Below, in pieces: positions 55,790 through 64,000 of a stretch of 64,000 nt of DNA (position 1 is the stretch's first letter; the number at the start of each line of letters is the position of its first letter). The DNA is taken from contig NZ_AP022619.1 in NCBI RefSeq assembly GCF_010731655.1, positions 2,852,001 to 2,916,000 on the forward strand, given 5' to 3'. Under the pieces are notes generated by a model. That model did no database searches. It saw only the letters and a list, made by a program, of their open reading frames with translations, and was not told where the DNA came from. The position numbers and the translations under genes are program-made. Source of the DNA: Mycobacterium paraseoulense. Its GTDB lineage: Bacteria > Actinomycetota > Actinomycetes > Mycobacteriales > Mycobacteriaceae.

Positions 55790-56233
55790 GTGCGCTGGCG
55801 CCGTCGTCGACCCGGGCTGTGGGGCACGCTCGTCGTGGCGGCCGGTTTGCTGGCGGGCGGGGCGTGCTCGCCCGGCGCCCCGAGCGGCAAGCCCGCGTCC
55901 TCGTCGGCGCAGCCGGCCGGCGTGCCGGGCAGGCCCAGCGCGGCGCCGCCGGGCGCCGTCGGGCTCTCCCCCGCCGGAGTGACGACCAGGGTCGACGTCC
56001 CCGCGAATTCGACCGAGGAAGAGTATTACCAGGCCTGTCATGCCGCGAAAGTGTGGATGGACGCCCAGCCCCGGACCGGTCGGTCGCTGTTCGAGCCGTA
56101 CCTGGCGATGGTCCAGGCCGCGCCGTCGGGCACCGCGGGCAGCTGGAACGCCCGATGGGCCGATCTGACGCCGGCCCGGCAGGCGGCCGTGATCACCGCC
56201 GCGCGCGCCGCCGCCGACGACGAATGCGGCTAG
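55790..56233 (+). CDS. lpqV: Probable lipoprotein LpqV
   Basis: 147 residues. Signal MRWRRRRPGLWGTLVVAAGLLAGGAC with Cys26 as lipidation site; the lipobox AGGAC is loose (Gly rather than Leu at -3). A Pro/Ser-rich linker leads to a small helical domain (TEEEYYQACHAAKVWMDAQPRTGRSLFEPYLAMVQAA ... ARQAAVITAARAAADDECG). Corresponds to Rv1064c. Surface lipoprotein of unknown role. Confidence 0.82.
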   Translation: MRWRRRRPGLWGTLVVAAGLLAGGACSPGAPSGKPASSSAQPAGVPGRPSAAPPGAVGLSPAGVTTRVDVPANSTEEEYYQACHAAKVWMDAQPRTGRSLFEPYLAMVQAAPSGTAGSWNARWADLTPARQAAVITAARAAADDECG

Positions 56234-56324
56234 CCCCTTCGAACTCGTGCACGATTGAATTCACGAGTACCTAAAGTGGGCGGCCCGGCCGTCACCGGGT
56301 GGCGGCGCCGCGCAGAATGAAGGG

Positions 56325-57404
56325 ATGCCGGACGGACCTGGCGGAGGGCCCGCGCGCCGATCGTCACCGACGCGCGTGGCGTTGGCGCTGGGCAGCGGCG
56401 GCGCCCGCGGCTACGCCCACATCGGGGTGATCGAAGCGCTGCGCGCCCGGGAGTACGAGATCGTGGGGATCGCGGGCTCGTCGATGGGCGCGCTGGTCGG
56501 CGGCTTGGAGGCGGCCGGGCGCCGCGACGAGTTCGCCGACTGGGCGAAGTCCCTGACCCAGCGCACCATCCTGCGGCTGCTGGACTTCTCGATCAGCGCG
56601 GCCGGCGTGATGCGCGCGGAGAAGATCCTGGACGCCGTGCGCGACATTCTCGGCCCGGTCGCCATCGAGCAACTGCCCATCCCGTTCACCGCGGTGGCGA
56701 CCGACCTCTTGGCCGGTAAGTCGGTGTGGTTTCAGCGCGGCCCGGTCGACGAGGCGATCCGCGCCTCCATCGCGATTCCGGGCGTGATCGCCCCCCACGA
56801 AGTGAACGGGCGGCTGCTGGCCGACGGCGGCATCCTGGACCCACTGCCGATGGCACCCCTGTCGGCGGTCAACGCCGACGTGACGATCGCGGTGAGCCTC
56901 AGCGGCAGCGAGGCGATCGCCTCGCGCGACGCGGAGTCCGGGGTGACCGCCGAGTGGCTGAACCGCATGGTGCGCAGCACGTCCGCGCTGCTCGACACCT
57001 CCGCGGCCCGGTCGGTGCTCGACCGGCCGACCGCGCGCGCCGTCCTGGCCAGATTCGGCGCGTCCCCCGCGGACGCGGAAGGCTGGTCGGACGACCCGGA
57101 CGGTGCGGAGTCCGCTGCCGAGGACGATCCGGCCGGTGAATTGGCCGACGCCGCACCGGAAGTCCCGAAGCTGGGCAGTTTCGAGGTGATGAATCGGACG
57201 ATCGACATCGCCCAGGCCGCGCTGGCCCGCCACATGCTGGCGGTCTACCCGCCCGACCTGTTGATCGAGGTCCCACGCTCAATCTGCCGCGGCCTGGAAT
57301 TTCACCGAGCGGCCGAGGTGATCGGCGTCGGCCGTGCGCTCGCGGAGGAGGCGCTGGACGCCTTCGAGAACGACCGCGCCGCCCCGCCCCCGGCCGAGGG
57401 CTGA
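56325..57404 (+). CDS. Patatin-like phospholipase (Rv1063c type)
   Basis: 359 residues. Patatin catalytic set: oxyanion GSGGARGYAH (23-32), nucleophile Ser53 in GSSMG and the catalytic Asp in LLADGGILD. The C-terminal third has an acidic insert (DAEGWSDDPDGAESAAEDDPAG) and a helical end. Predicted cytosolic or peripheral lipid acyl hydrolase. AAGGG precedes ATG 56325. Convergent with a second patatin gene, 34 bp apart. Confidence 0.9.
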   Translation: MPDGPGGGPARRSSPTRVALALGSGGARGYAHIGVIEALRAREYEIVGIAGSSMGALVGGLEAAGRRDEFADWAKSLTQRTILRLLDFSISAAGVMRAEKILDAVRDILGPVAIEQLPIPFTAVATDLLAGKSVWFQRGPVDEAIRASIAIPGVIAPHEVNGRLLADGGILDPLPMAPLSAVNADVTIAVSLSGSEAIASRDAESGVTAEWLNRMVRSTSALLDTSAARSVLDRPTARAVLARFGASPADAEGWSDDPDGAESAAEDDPAGELADAAPEVPKLGSFEVMNRTIDIAQAALARHMLAVYPPDLLIEVPRSICRGLEFHRAAEVIGVGRALAEEALDAFENDRAAPPPAEG

Positions 57405-57438
57405 AAAGGACGCCGCCGCAACTCAACCGGTCGCGCGG

Positions 57439-58314
57439 TCAGACGCCCAGGAACCGCGCGACGGCCCGGGCTTCGCGGCGGCCCTGCTCGCGCCCGGCCA
57501 GTGCCGAGGCGACGCGGCACGCGGGATCCAACGGATTGGGCCCGAATGCCGCCAACGAGTCGGAGTCGGCGAACACCGCGAGCGTCGCGCCGGGGAAGGA
57601 GGAGACCTCCGCGGCGGGCCCGGCGCCGAACGGCGACGGGGCGTCCGCGCCCGAGGGCACCAGCACCACCGCCGCGCCGCAATCGCCGGCCACGCCCAGA
57701 TTGACCGTGCTGGCGACCCCACCATCCATGTAGCGCCGGCCCGCGATCGCCACCGGCGGCCACGCCCCGGGCACCGCGCAGCTGGCCGCCACGGCGTCGA
57801 CGAGGTCGACGCCGGAGTCGCGATCGAAGACGACCAGTTCCCCGGTGGCAACGTCGATGGCGGTGATCCGCAGCGGCCGGTCGGGCCACTCGTGCGACGG
57901 CAGGCGCTGCGCGATCACCCGGCGGCGCGCCGCCGGCGGAACGGTTTCTGTCGCGAGCGCGACGGCGCCGATCCGCTGCATCTGCTGCCGGGTCCTGTCC
58001 GACTGGTCCGCGTAGGGCTCCGCCAAGGCCGCCAGGAACATTTCGGTGATGGTCTCCACGTCGACCCCGGAATCCATCTCGGCCGACGCCTCGGCGGCCT
58101 GCCGCTCGAACAGCTCGTCGAGCGTGCCGCCGCCGCCGATCTGCGCGGCGACCGCCGAGCCCGCCGAGGTCCCGACCAGCACGTCGGAATCCAGGAGCAG
58201 CCCGGCCGCCGCAGGCGACTCATCGGCGATACCGCGCAAAACGCCTGTCTCCCAGGCTATCCCCGCTATTCCGCCGCCGGCCAGCACTAGCGCTCGTCTG
58301 GTTGTCACGCCCAC
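57439..58314 (-). CDS. Patatin-like phospholipase (Rv1062 type)
   Basis: 291 residues. GGGIAGIAWETGVLRGI (13-29), nucleophile Ser50 in GTSAGS and the Asp in YMDGGVASTVN form the patatin dyad. The middle region (LRITAIDVATGELVVFDRDSGVDLVDAVAASCAVPGAWPP) is typical of the DGV-type bacterial branch. The start may be two codons later (GTG 58308). Paralogue of the convergent patatin but distant from it. Upstream genes on this strand: the amidotransferase, SRPBCC protein and fadD14. Confidence 0.88.
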   Translation of the reverse strand: MGVTTRRALVLAGGGIAGIAWETGVLRGIADESPAAAGLLLDSDVLVGTSAGSAVAAQIGGGGTLDELFERQAAEASAEMDSGVDVETITEMFLAALAEPYADQSDRTRQQMQRIGAVALATETVPPAARRRVIAQRLPSHEWPDRPLRITAIDVATGELVVFDRDSGVDLVDAVAASCAVPGAWPPVAIAGRRYMDGGVASTVNLGVAGDCGAAVVLVPSGADAPSPFGAGPAAEVSSFPGATLAVFADSDSLAAFGPNPLDPACRVASALAGREQGRREARAVARFLGV

Positions 58315-58350
58315 CCACTCTGCCAGGCCGGGATTGGTCGCCGCCGGGGT

Positions 58351-59220
58351 TTACGGCGAGAGCAGCTGCGCCTGCTGCGCCGGAATGCTGAGATCCTCCT
58401 CCCGGATCAGGTGCCTGGGCGGGTCGGGCAGCACCACTTCGCTCTTGATATGCAGTCCCGCATCGACATGGATGAGCTCGCCGGGATCCAGCAGGCGCCA
58501 GCGCGGGTCGCCGTCCATCGGTTCACTGGCGAAGACCACCGACGAGCGGGTGCACAGATGCTGAGACCAAGCGCGGATCCGGTCGGTGCGCATGTGGAAG
58601 TCTTGCGCCGACTCGGGCTCGTAGCGCCGGTCCAAGACGTAGAGCCGGTTGCCCGCCGGGTAGCGCAGCGCCCACATCTCGGTGGCCGTGCTCAGCAGCA
58701 GGTTGACCCCGAAGATCGGCACGCTGTTCGCAAGCCAACGGATGGCGTCGAGCAAACCCGCCGTCACGTCACCGCTTCGGGCTCGGGTGCAACCGGTGAT
58801 CAAGGCGAAGACCCGTTCGGAGTCGGTATCGCCCTGCACCAGGTCGTCGGTGCCGAGCTCGCGCAGCCGGGAATCCAGGACGTCGAGCCCCTCGACCACG
58901 CCGTTGTGCGCGAATATCCGCCCGTCCTGCAGAAAGGGATGGGTGTTGCGGGTCTCGTGTGAGCCGGTCGTGGCATAGCGCACGTGCGCGATGAAGGTGG
59001 TGCCGCTCATCTCGTGCGCTTCCGTGGCGAAGTCCGAATCCCTCCAGGCCGCCATGGGCTGCTTCTGCACCTGCGGCCGGCCCCGCTCGTCGAACACGCC
59101 CAGGCCGGTGCCGTCCGGGTTTCTTCTGCTCTGGACTGAAAGGCTGTCAGGGGCGTCCAACAGCCAAAAGGTCGCCCTACAAACGTCGGTCCCGGCATGC
59201 AATCCAAAAAGTCGACACAT
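58351..59220 (-). CDS. Class II glutamine amidotransferase (YafJ/EgtC-like)
   Basis: 289 residues. N-terminal nucleophile Cys2 (MCRLFGLHAG) exposed after Met removal, RRNPDGTGLGVF, IAHVRYATTGS and THPFLQDGRIFAHNGVV are the Gn-AT II glutaminase motifs. No synthase domain follows, as in YafJ and EgtC. EgtC proper belongs to the ergothioneine cluster elsewhere, so the substrate here is open. TACCGT six bases before ATG 59220 indicates a leaderless transcript, which also fixes the N-terminal Cys. Confidence 0.88.
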   Translation of the reverse strand: MCRLFGLHAGTDVCRATFWLLDAPDSLSVQSRRNPDGTGLGVFDERGRPQVQKQPMAAWRDSDFATEAHEMSGTTFIAHVRYATTGSHETRNTHPFLQDGRIFAHNGVVEGLDVLDSRLRELGTDDLVQGDTDSERVFALITGCTRARSGDVTAGLLDAIRWLANSVPIFGVNLLLSTATEMWALRYPAGNRLYVLDRRYEPESAQDFHMRTDRIRAWSQHLCTRSSVVFASEPMDGDPRWRLLDPGELIHVDAGLHIKSEVVLPDPPRHLIREEDLSIPAQQAQLLSP

Positions 59221-59226
59221 ACCGGC

Positions 59227-59232
59227 ACGGTA
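59227..59232 (-). promoter_or_regulatory. -10 of leaderless amidotransferase promoter
   Basis: TACCGT on the minus strand, six bases (GCCGGT), then ATG 59220. Confidence 0.52.
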
Positions 59233-59239
59233 CCCAGCT

Positions 59240-59713
59240 TCAGCGGGTCAACACGTCGCCGAGGTCGAGCAGCGCTCGCCGCGCGTAGCGTTTCCACAAC
59301 ATCCCGAAGAGCGGCAGGCCGGGCGCGGAGAGCGACGATTTGGGGTAAATGGCCCAGCGCCAGGTGATCTCGGTACCGCCGTCCGCGGGGGTGAAGGTCC
59401 ACTCACCGGTGACCGAGTCGACCAGCAGCGCCATCGGGCCGCGGATTCGGGTGAGCCGGTAGCCGAACGAGCGCGGCGCGTCGACACTGGTCAGGTCCTC
59501 GCGCGCGCTGCCGCCGCCGGCCAAGACGATCGTGCGGCTGCGGCCGGCGGTGTCCCAGTCGCCGGTCTGGTCGCGCACCTCCTTGATCGGCGGGATCGGC
59601 CCATACCAGCGCCCGAAGATCTCCGGGAGTGGGATGGGCAGCGTGCCGTGAAACGCCGCGTCCGGCGCGACGGGCACCACCTGCGACTGCTCCACGACGA
59701 GGGGCTGGGTCAC
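59240..59713 (-). CDS. SRPBCC/START-like protein (Rv1060 type)
   Basis: 157 residues. SRPBCC (polyketide cyclase/START-like) fold: TQPLVVEQSQVVPVAPDAAFHGTLPIPLPEIFGRWYGPIPPIKEV then SFGYRLTRIRGPMALLVDSVTGEWTFTPADGGTEITWRWAIYP and a long C-terminal helix. Likely binds a hydrophobic ligand. AAGGAG about six bases before GTG 59713 fixes the start and gives the length remembered for Rv1060. Downstream of fadD14 with 66 bp between. Confidence 0.82.
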   Translation of the reverse strand: MTQPLVVEQSQVVPVAPDAAFHGTLPIPLPEIFGRWYGPIPPIKEVRDQTGDWDTAGRSRTIVLAGGGSAREDLTSVDAPRSFGYRLTRIRGPMALLVDSVTGEWTFTPADGGTEITWRWAIYPKSSLSAPGLPLFGMLWKRYARRALLDLGDVLTR

Positions 59714-59779
59714 GGGGCTCCTTCCTGGGCGCTGTTGAATCTCGAATGCACCGTCAGCCAACGAATTTGACGCCCAGCC

Positions 59780-61411
59780 TCAGTCGCGCGCCTCGACCAC
59801 CCAGTAGCCGTGCTCGGCGTAGTGCGCCCGGATGGCCTTCTTGTCGTACTTGCCCACACTGGTGCGCGGAATCTCCTCGACGAACGCCCACCGCTCGGGC
59901 AGCCACCAGCGAGCCACCTTCTCCGCCAGGAACTTACGCAGGTCCTCGGCGCTGACCGTGGCGCCTTCCTTGGCCACCACGACCGCCAGGGGACGCTCCT
60001 GCCACCGCTCGTCGGGCACCCCGACCACCGCGGCCTCGACCACATGCGGATGACCGATCAGGCTGTTCTCCAACTCGACGGAGGAGATCCACTCCCCACC
60101 GGACTTGATGACGTCCTTGGCCCGGTCGGTCAGCGTGACGAAACCGCGCTCGTCGATCCGTCCCACGTCGCCGGTGCGCAACCAGCCGGAGTCGAACTTC
60201 GCGTCGTCGGCCGTCAGGTAGTACGAGCCGGCAATCCATGGGCCGCGAACCTCCACCTCGCCCACCGCTTCACCGTCGTTGGGCAGCACCTGGCCGTTGT
60301 CGTCGACGATCCGCATTTGCACACCGCAGACGGGTTGGCCCTGGGTGGCGCGCAACGCCCAGTGCTGGTCGGCGGGCGTTCCCGGCGGCGGCCAGGCCAT
60401 GGTCGCCAGCGGCGAGGTCTCCGTCATCCCCCACAGCTGCCGGATCTGCACGCCGTGGTTCTCCTCGAAGGTGCGCATCAGCGACATCGGGACGGCCGAG
60501 CCGCCGCAGACCACCAGCCGCAGCGACGACATGTCGTGGCCGGGTTCTTCCTCCAGGCGATGCAAGACGTCGTTCCAGATCGTGGGAACGGCGCCCGCCA
60601 CGGTCGGTCGCAGGTCCTCCACCATGCGGATCAGCGACCGCGCGTCGAGATGGCAGTCGGGCAATACCAGATCGGCGCCCGCCATCAGCGCCGCGTAGGG
60701 CAGTCCCCACGCGTTGGCGTGGAACATGGGCACGATGGGCAGCACGCTGTCGACGGCACCCACGCCGATGCCGTTGGTGGTGCAGGCCGCCATGGTGTGC
60801 AGGTAGCTCGAACGGTGGCTGTAGACAACACCTTTCGGGTTTCCGGTGGTGCCACTTGTGTAACACATTGCGGCGGCGGACTTCTCGTCGATCTGCGGCC
60901 AGTCGAATTCGGTCGACTCGCCGGCGAGCACGTCACCATAGCGCAGCACGGTCTTGCCGGCGCCCTCGAACGCGGCGGTGTCACCCTCCCCGACCACGAT
61001 CACGGTGTGCACGGTCTTAAGCTCGCCCAGCACGGGGGCGAGCAGCCTGGCCAGCGACGCGTCGACCAGGACCACTTGGTCTTCGGCCTCGTTCGCGACG
61101 TAGACGATCTGCTCGGCGAAGAGGCGGATGTTGAGTGTGTGCAGCACGGCACCCATCGACGGCACGGCCAGGTAGGTCGCCAGGTGTTCGGCGTTGTTCC
61201 ACATGAACGTCGCCACCCGCTGGTCCCCGCTGATGCCGAGGCGCCGCAACGCGTTCGCCAGCCGGGCGGCGTCCTGACCGAGTTCTCGGTAGGTGGTGCG
61301 CCGGTAACCGTTACCGGCGGCGGTGGTGACCGTGCGCGCGCCGTGCACACCACAGCCGTGCTGCATGATGGCGGTGATCGTCAACGGAAAGTCCTGCATC
61401 GTGCTGTCCAT
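59780..61411 (-). CDS. fadD14: Fatty acyl-CoA/AMP ligase FadD14
   Basis: 543 residues, the length of Rv1058. ANL-superfamily adenylating enzyme with the AMP motif [65 protein letters not shown] and the catalytic C-terminal Lys in [12 protein letters not shown]. Activates medium/long-chain acids to acyl-CoA. ATG 61411 is chosen from the family start MDSTMQDF and AAAGGCGG upstream; in-frame codons to 61456 exist. Confidence 0.92.
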   Translation of the reverse strand: MDSTMQDFPLTITAIMQHGCGVHGARTVTTAAGNGYRRTTYRELGQDAARLANALRRLGISGDQRVATFMWNNAEHLATYLAVPSMGAVLHTLNIRLFAEQIVYVANEAEDQVVLVDASLARLLAPVLGELKTVHTVIVVGEGDTAAFEGAGKTVLRYGDVLAGESTEFDWPQIDEKSAAAMCYTSGTTGNPKGVVYSHRSSYLHTMAACTTNGIGVGAVDSVLPIVPMFHANAWGLPYAALMAGADLVLPDCHLDARSLIRMVEDLRPTVAGAVPTIWNDVLHRLEEEPGHDMSSLRLVVCGGSAVPMSLMRTFEENHGVQIRQLWGMTETSPLATMAWPPPGTPADQHWALRATQGQPVCGVQMRIVDDNGQVLPNDGEAVGEVEVRGPWIAGSYYLTADDAKFDSGWLRTGDVGRIDERGFVTLTDRAKDVIKSGGEWISSVELENSLIGHPHVVEAAVVGVPDERWQERPLAVVVAKEGATVSAEDLRKFLAEKVARWWLPERWAFVEEIPRTSVGKYDKKAIRAHYAEHGYWVVEARD

Positions 61412-61556
61412 CGAGGTACCGCCTTTGAATCGCGGCGCAGCGTCGCCTGATGTCAACCCTCCGGGCCACCGGGTGGCAGCATCCGGGGCCGGCAGCGATC
61501 AGCCGTCGGCAGCCTCCACCCTAAGCCCGGGTTCGGCGCCGGCGTGAGCAATTGCC

Positions 61557-62621
61557 CTAGGCGAGTACGGGTTCCCGCCACACCGGCTCGGCCAGCCGAG
61601 TGGTCGGCGCCTCGGCCGGTCCCCCGCCCGCGGCGATCGGCACGACGGTCACCACACCGGAATGGCCGGCGACGTAGAGGTATCTGCCGTCGGGGCTTTC
61701 GACCACGCAGGACGGGTGCTTCGCCGCCCCGATATCACCGACGACGTCGAGGGTTCGCGTGCAGACCACCGCGACGCGGTCGTCGCTGACCAAGTAGGCG
61801 CGGCGGCCGTCGCGGCTGAGCGCCAAGCGGGTGAGCGGGCCGGCGACCTCGCTGAGCTTGCGCGTGGCGGTGATCTTGCGGGTTCGGGTGTCGATGACGT
61901 CGAGCACCGCGCCGACCACCGGCCCGCAACTGGCCACGTAGGCCGTGCCGCCGTCGGCGGTCAGCGCGACGTCGCGGATGGGTAAACCCAGGTCGTAGGT
62001 GCCGGCGGCGCCGTCGGAGGTCGTGCGCGCCTCGATGACGACCAATTGGCCACCGGCGGGCCCGTTGGTGGCCGCGAACAGGTGACCGCCGTCGGGGCTG
62101 ATGCGCACGCAGTCCACGGTGGTCCCCGGCGCGGTGGCGAGTTCGATCACGTCGACGTCATCCGTTCTGGTGTCGACGACCGCGATGTCGGCACCGCGGG
62201 CGCGGTTCCGTCCGGCGTAGACGAACCCGCCGTCGGCGCTCACGGTCAGGTCGCTCACGCTGTGGGCGAGCGGATAGGTCGCGATGTGCGCGTTCGCGGC
62301 GACGTCGACGACGTCGACGGAGTCATACGACGATGTTGCGGTGCTGATGTAGGCGCGCGGTGCGTCCCCGCCGCTCAGAGCGATCGCGAACGGCTCGTCG
62401 AGGTTGAGGGTCTGCACCACCAGGCGGGCATCGGTGTCGACGATGGAGACCGTGCCGCGAGCGTGATTGGCCGCGACCAGCCGGCTGCCGTCGGGGCTGA
62501 TGCCGATGTCGCTGACCGGACCGTTTCGTACCGGAATGTTGACTACCGAGGTCTCGTCGAGTCGGAATAGCCGCTCATCCCGCTCGTCCTGCAAGGCCTT
62601 GCGGCCGTTCAAAGCGCTCAC
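61557..62621 (-). CDS. Seven-bladed beta-propeller protein (Rv1057 type)
   Basis: 354 residues containing seven blades: ISPDGSRLVAANH, SGGDAPRAYIST, VSADGGFVYAG, ISPDGGHLFAATN, LTADGGTAYVAS, LSRDGRRAYLVS and ESPDGRYLYVAG mark successive repeats about 45-50 residues apart, of the YVTN/SMP-30-like type. No signal peptide; presumably a cytosolic or wall-associated scaffold. H37Rv Rv1057 is known to be stress-induced under SigE, MprAB and TrcR control. GTG start with AAAGGCGG seven bases upstream. 373 bp of gene-free DNA lie upstream. Confidence 0.88.
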   Translation of the reverse strand: MSALNGRKALQDERDERLFRLDETSVVNIPVRNGPVSDIGISPDGSRLVAANHARGTVSIVDTDARLVVQTLNLDEPFAIALSGGDAPRAYISTATSSYDSVDVVDVAANAHIATYPLAHSVSDLTVSADGGFVYAGRNRARGADIAVVDTRTDDVDVIELATAPGTTVDCVRISPDGGHLFAATNGPAGGQLVVIEARTTSDGAAGTYDLGLPIRDVALTADGGTAYVASCGPVVGAVLDVIDTRTRKITATRKLSEVAGPLTRLALSRDGRRAYLVSDDRVAVVCTRTLDVVGDIGAAKHPSCVVESPDGRYLYVAGHSGVVTVVPIAAGGGPAEAPTTRLAEPVWREPVLA

Positions 62622-62994
62622 GCTGTACCGCCTTTGCTATGTCGTCGGCGCGGAGGCAAAGTCGCCGGGACTTGCACGACAATTCGGCCCTCCGGATCCA
62701 CCGGATCTCAGCACCTAGAGGCGCCGACGCGACTGGTTTTGCGAGTCTACCGGCCAAAATTCGCGTCGAACGGTCCCAAATCCCCCGACGTTAGCTACGT
62801 CACTCCCCGCGCTCAGGTTCTGCACAGGCTTTCAATTACGCTGTATCGCAGTCGCTTACCCGTAGCGAAACCGACGCAAACGCGCACCGGCGGATTTCGC
62901 GTCAGCCGCTAACGTCCCCGCTCAAGGCCGCGGCATTGGTCAAGATAAGAAATTCTCAGGATGAGCCCTCAACGAGGGAAAGATCACACGGCGC
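62622..62994. other. 373-bp intergenic region upstream of the beta-propeller gene
   Basis: Less GC-rich than the genes around it, with several CTCA-type motifs (for example TTCTCAGGA near 62950 and GGATCTCAGC near 62703) but no sure promoter, ORF or RNA fold. In H37Rv the promoter region of Rv1057 binds MprA and TrcR; matching sites could not be proven by eye. Confidence 0.45.
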
Positions 62995-63768
62995 TCACGG
63001 GCTGAATTGGGTTTGCGGTCGGGGCAGGGCGGCACCGTCGACGAAGATGTCGAGCTTTTCGTTGTAAAACGCCACCAGTCCGGCGATCTGGCCGACGGCG
63101 GGCAGCGGGTAGTGGTAAGTCCAAGCCAGATCGGGATGCAGGACATCCCCCGCCCGCACCGACCAGTAACCCGACGTCACCCCTTTGTAGGGGCACAGCG
63201 TCTGTGTCGCGCTCGGCTCGAGATGCTCGAACGAAATATCCGTCGGATCGATGTAATACCTTGTGGGTAAACCGGTTTCGAATAAAAGGACCGGAGACCT
63301 GGTGTCCGCCAGCGTAATTCCGTCCAACTCCACCCGAACACGCCGGTGTGAGCGCAACGCGTCAACCCGCGAGTAGGGGTTGCGCGGGTGCCCGTAGATC
63401 GGCTCGTCTTCCTCGAACCACCGCAGTGGGTTCCATTCGAAGCGCACCGTGCCGGCCACCGGGCTGTCACTCTCGGCGTCGAAGACCCGCGCGGCGGACG
63501 GGTGGGTCTGGCCGGCGCCCTCGATCGAATGCAGCCGTGACGGACCGAACTGCACCTTCTGCGGATGGTTCTCGTCGCGCAGGAACTCCGCCCGGACATC
63601 GGCCAACGGGATGTAGTACTGCGGGTAGTACGGAACCTCCCACACATAGCGGGCGGCGGTGGTGTCGAACACCAGCGCGTCGCCGAGATAGCCGCGCACC
63701 CGGCGCGGCGCGGGCTCGACCCTGCCGCGCACGGCGGCCATTACGGGGTAGTCGCGCCCGGCGGTCAC
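62995..63768 (-). CDS. DUF427 protein (Rv1056 type)
   Basis: 257 residues holding two DUF427 modules: the first around LGDALVFDTTAARYVWEVPYYPQYYIPLADVRAEFL, the second VRVELDGITLADTRSPVLLFETGLPTRYYIDPTDISFEHLEPSATQTLCPYKGVTSGYWSVR. These small beta-barrels are widespread in actinobacteria without known activity. The GTG at 63768 overlaps the stop of the upstream gene (GTGA), so the two are coupled. Confidence 0.87.
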   Translation of the reverse strand: MTAGRDYPVMAAVRGRVEPAPRRVRGYLGDALVFDTTAARYVWEVPYYPQYYIPLADVRAEFLRDENHPQKVQFGPSRLHSIEGAGQTHPSAARVFDAESDSPVAGTVRFEWNPLRWFEEDEPIYGHPRNPYSRVDALRSHRRVRVELDGITLADTRSPVLLFETGLPTRYYIDPTDISFEHLEPSATQTLCPYKGVTSGYWSVRAGDVLHPDLAWTYHYPLPAVGQIAGLVAFYNEKLDIFVDGAALPRPQTQFSP

Positions 63769-64000
63769 GTCTGATCCTTGGCGGCCAGGCCGGCCGGCGC
63801 GTGGGCGATCGCGGCCCGGATGGCGTCGGCCAGCGCCAGGGCGCTTTCCTCGGTGAGCTCCAGCGCCACCCGCGCCGACGGCCCGAGCGCCGGGTTGATC
63901 ACGTCGATGTTGACGGTGTGGCCGTAGGGCGCGTGGACCGGGTGGTCGACGTACACCGTCGCGCGGCTGGCGCCGAACCACCCCGTGGAGCCCTTGCCGC
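63765..64000 (-). CDS. DUF6295-like small protein, N-terminus beyond the right edge
   Basis: The frame stays open to the window end: GKGSTGWFGASRATVYVDHPVHAPYGHTVNIDVINPALGPSARVALELTEESALALADAIRAAIAHAPAGL. The GWF, VYxDHPVHAPxxHTxNID and NPALGPSARVAxELxxESA motifs fit DUF6295-type proteins, which are about 90 residues long, so only some 15 residues are missing. A GTG at 63956 is an unlikely start because conserved residues precede it. Coupled to the DUF427 gene by a four-base overlap. Confidence 0.72.
   Translation of the reverse strand, partial: GKGSTGWFGASRATVYVDHPVHAPYGHTVNIDVINPALGPSARVALELTEESALALADAIRAAIAHAPAGLAAKDQT

Noticed and set aside
62622..62994. MprA/TrcR boxes before the beta-propeller gene
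   Set aside because: Only scattered CTCA motifs with inconsistent spacing were seen; not enough to call a site.

Overview
This window is chromosomal DNA from a Mycobacterium: very high GC, GTG starts, many leaderless promoters, and gene after gene matching the M. tuberculosis H37Rv interval from about Rv1125 back to Rv1056 (recalled from memory), running in the opposite orientation. The PE/PE_PGRS genes that H37Rv carries in this interval are absent. That, plus an IS481-type element and an extra adenylate cyclase, points to a slow-growing non-tuberculous species, possibly of the M. avium complex type. The species call is inference.

Layout. 0-6.5 kb: a partial WS/DGAT-like acyltransferase, the epoxide hydrolase ephC, a VOC protein, a bpoB-like hydrolase, the gnd2-zwf1 pentose-phosphate operon and a membrane adenylate cyclase. 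6.5-12.4 kb is a patchy accessory stretch: a 69-residue membrane protein, an SDR-CMD-permuted papain operon, a monooxygenase, an NlpC/P60-like enzyme with a doubtful N-terminus, two VOC proteins, small secreted and coiled-coil proteins, and an NTF2-like gene lying between two copies of the 3' end of ychF. 12.4-18 kb: ychF, a membrane protein, ispH, and the Rv1109c-xseA-xseB operon.

18-30.6 kb: 3-beta-hydroxysteroid dehydrogenase behind an exact KstR operator match, an esterase/dienelactone hydrolase/DUF4245 operon, glpX-fumC-Rv1097c, a deacetylase coupled to a six-TM adenylate cyclase, phoH2 with a small overlapping upstream ORF, and desA2. 30.6-45 kb: glyA, coaA, two unrecognised membrane proteins where H37Rv has PE genes, a short-chain Z-prenyl synthase, a hemolysin III homologue, a ketosteroid-isomerase-like protein with all catalytic residues, the mca-Rv1083-Rv1084 operon (mycothiol detoxification), greA, metB, pra and cbs (transsulfuration).

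45-64 kb: lipU, an SGNH esterase, the thiolase fadA3, a strong bidirectional terminator, a complete IS481-family element (48871-49982) inserted at a CTAG that is the neighbour's stop codon, a Bax-inhibitor-1 homologue, echA9-echA8-Rv1069c, a translationally coupled cysteine-dioxygenase/rhodanese pair, lpqV, two patatin-like proteins, a class II glutamine amidotransferase, an SRPBCC protein, fadD14, a seven-bladed beta-propeller, and DUF427 and DUF6295-like genes at the right edge.

The two strongest unusual signals are the exchanged 3' end of ychF with a small cargo gene between the copies (11874-12426), and the IS481 element whose duplicated target supplies stop codons both to its transposase and to the interrupted neighbour. 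No tRNA, rRNA, CRISPR array or prophage was seen.
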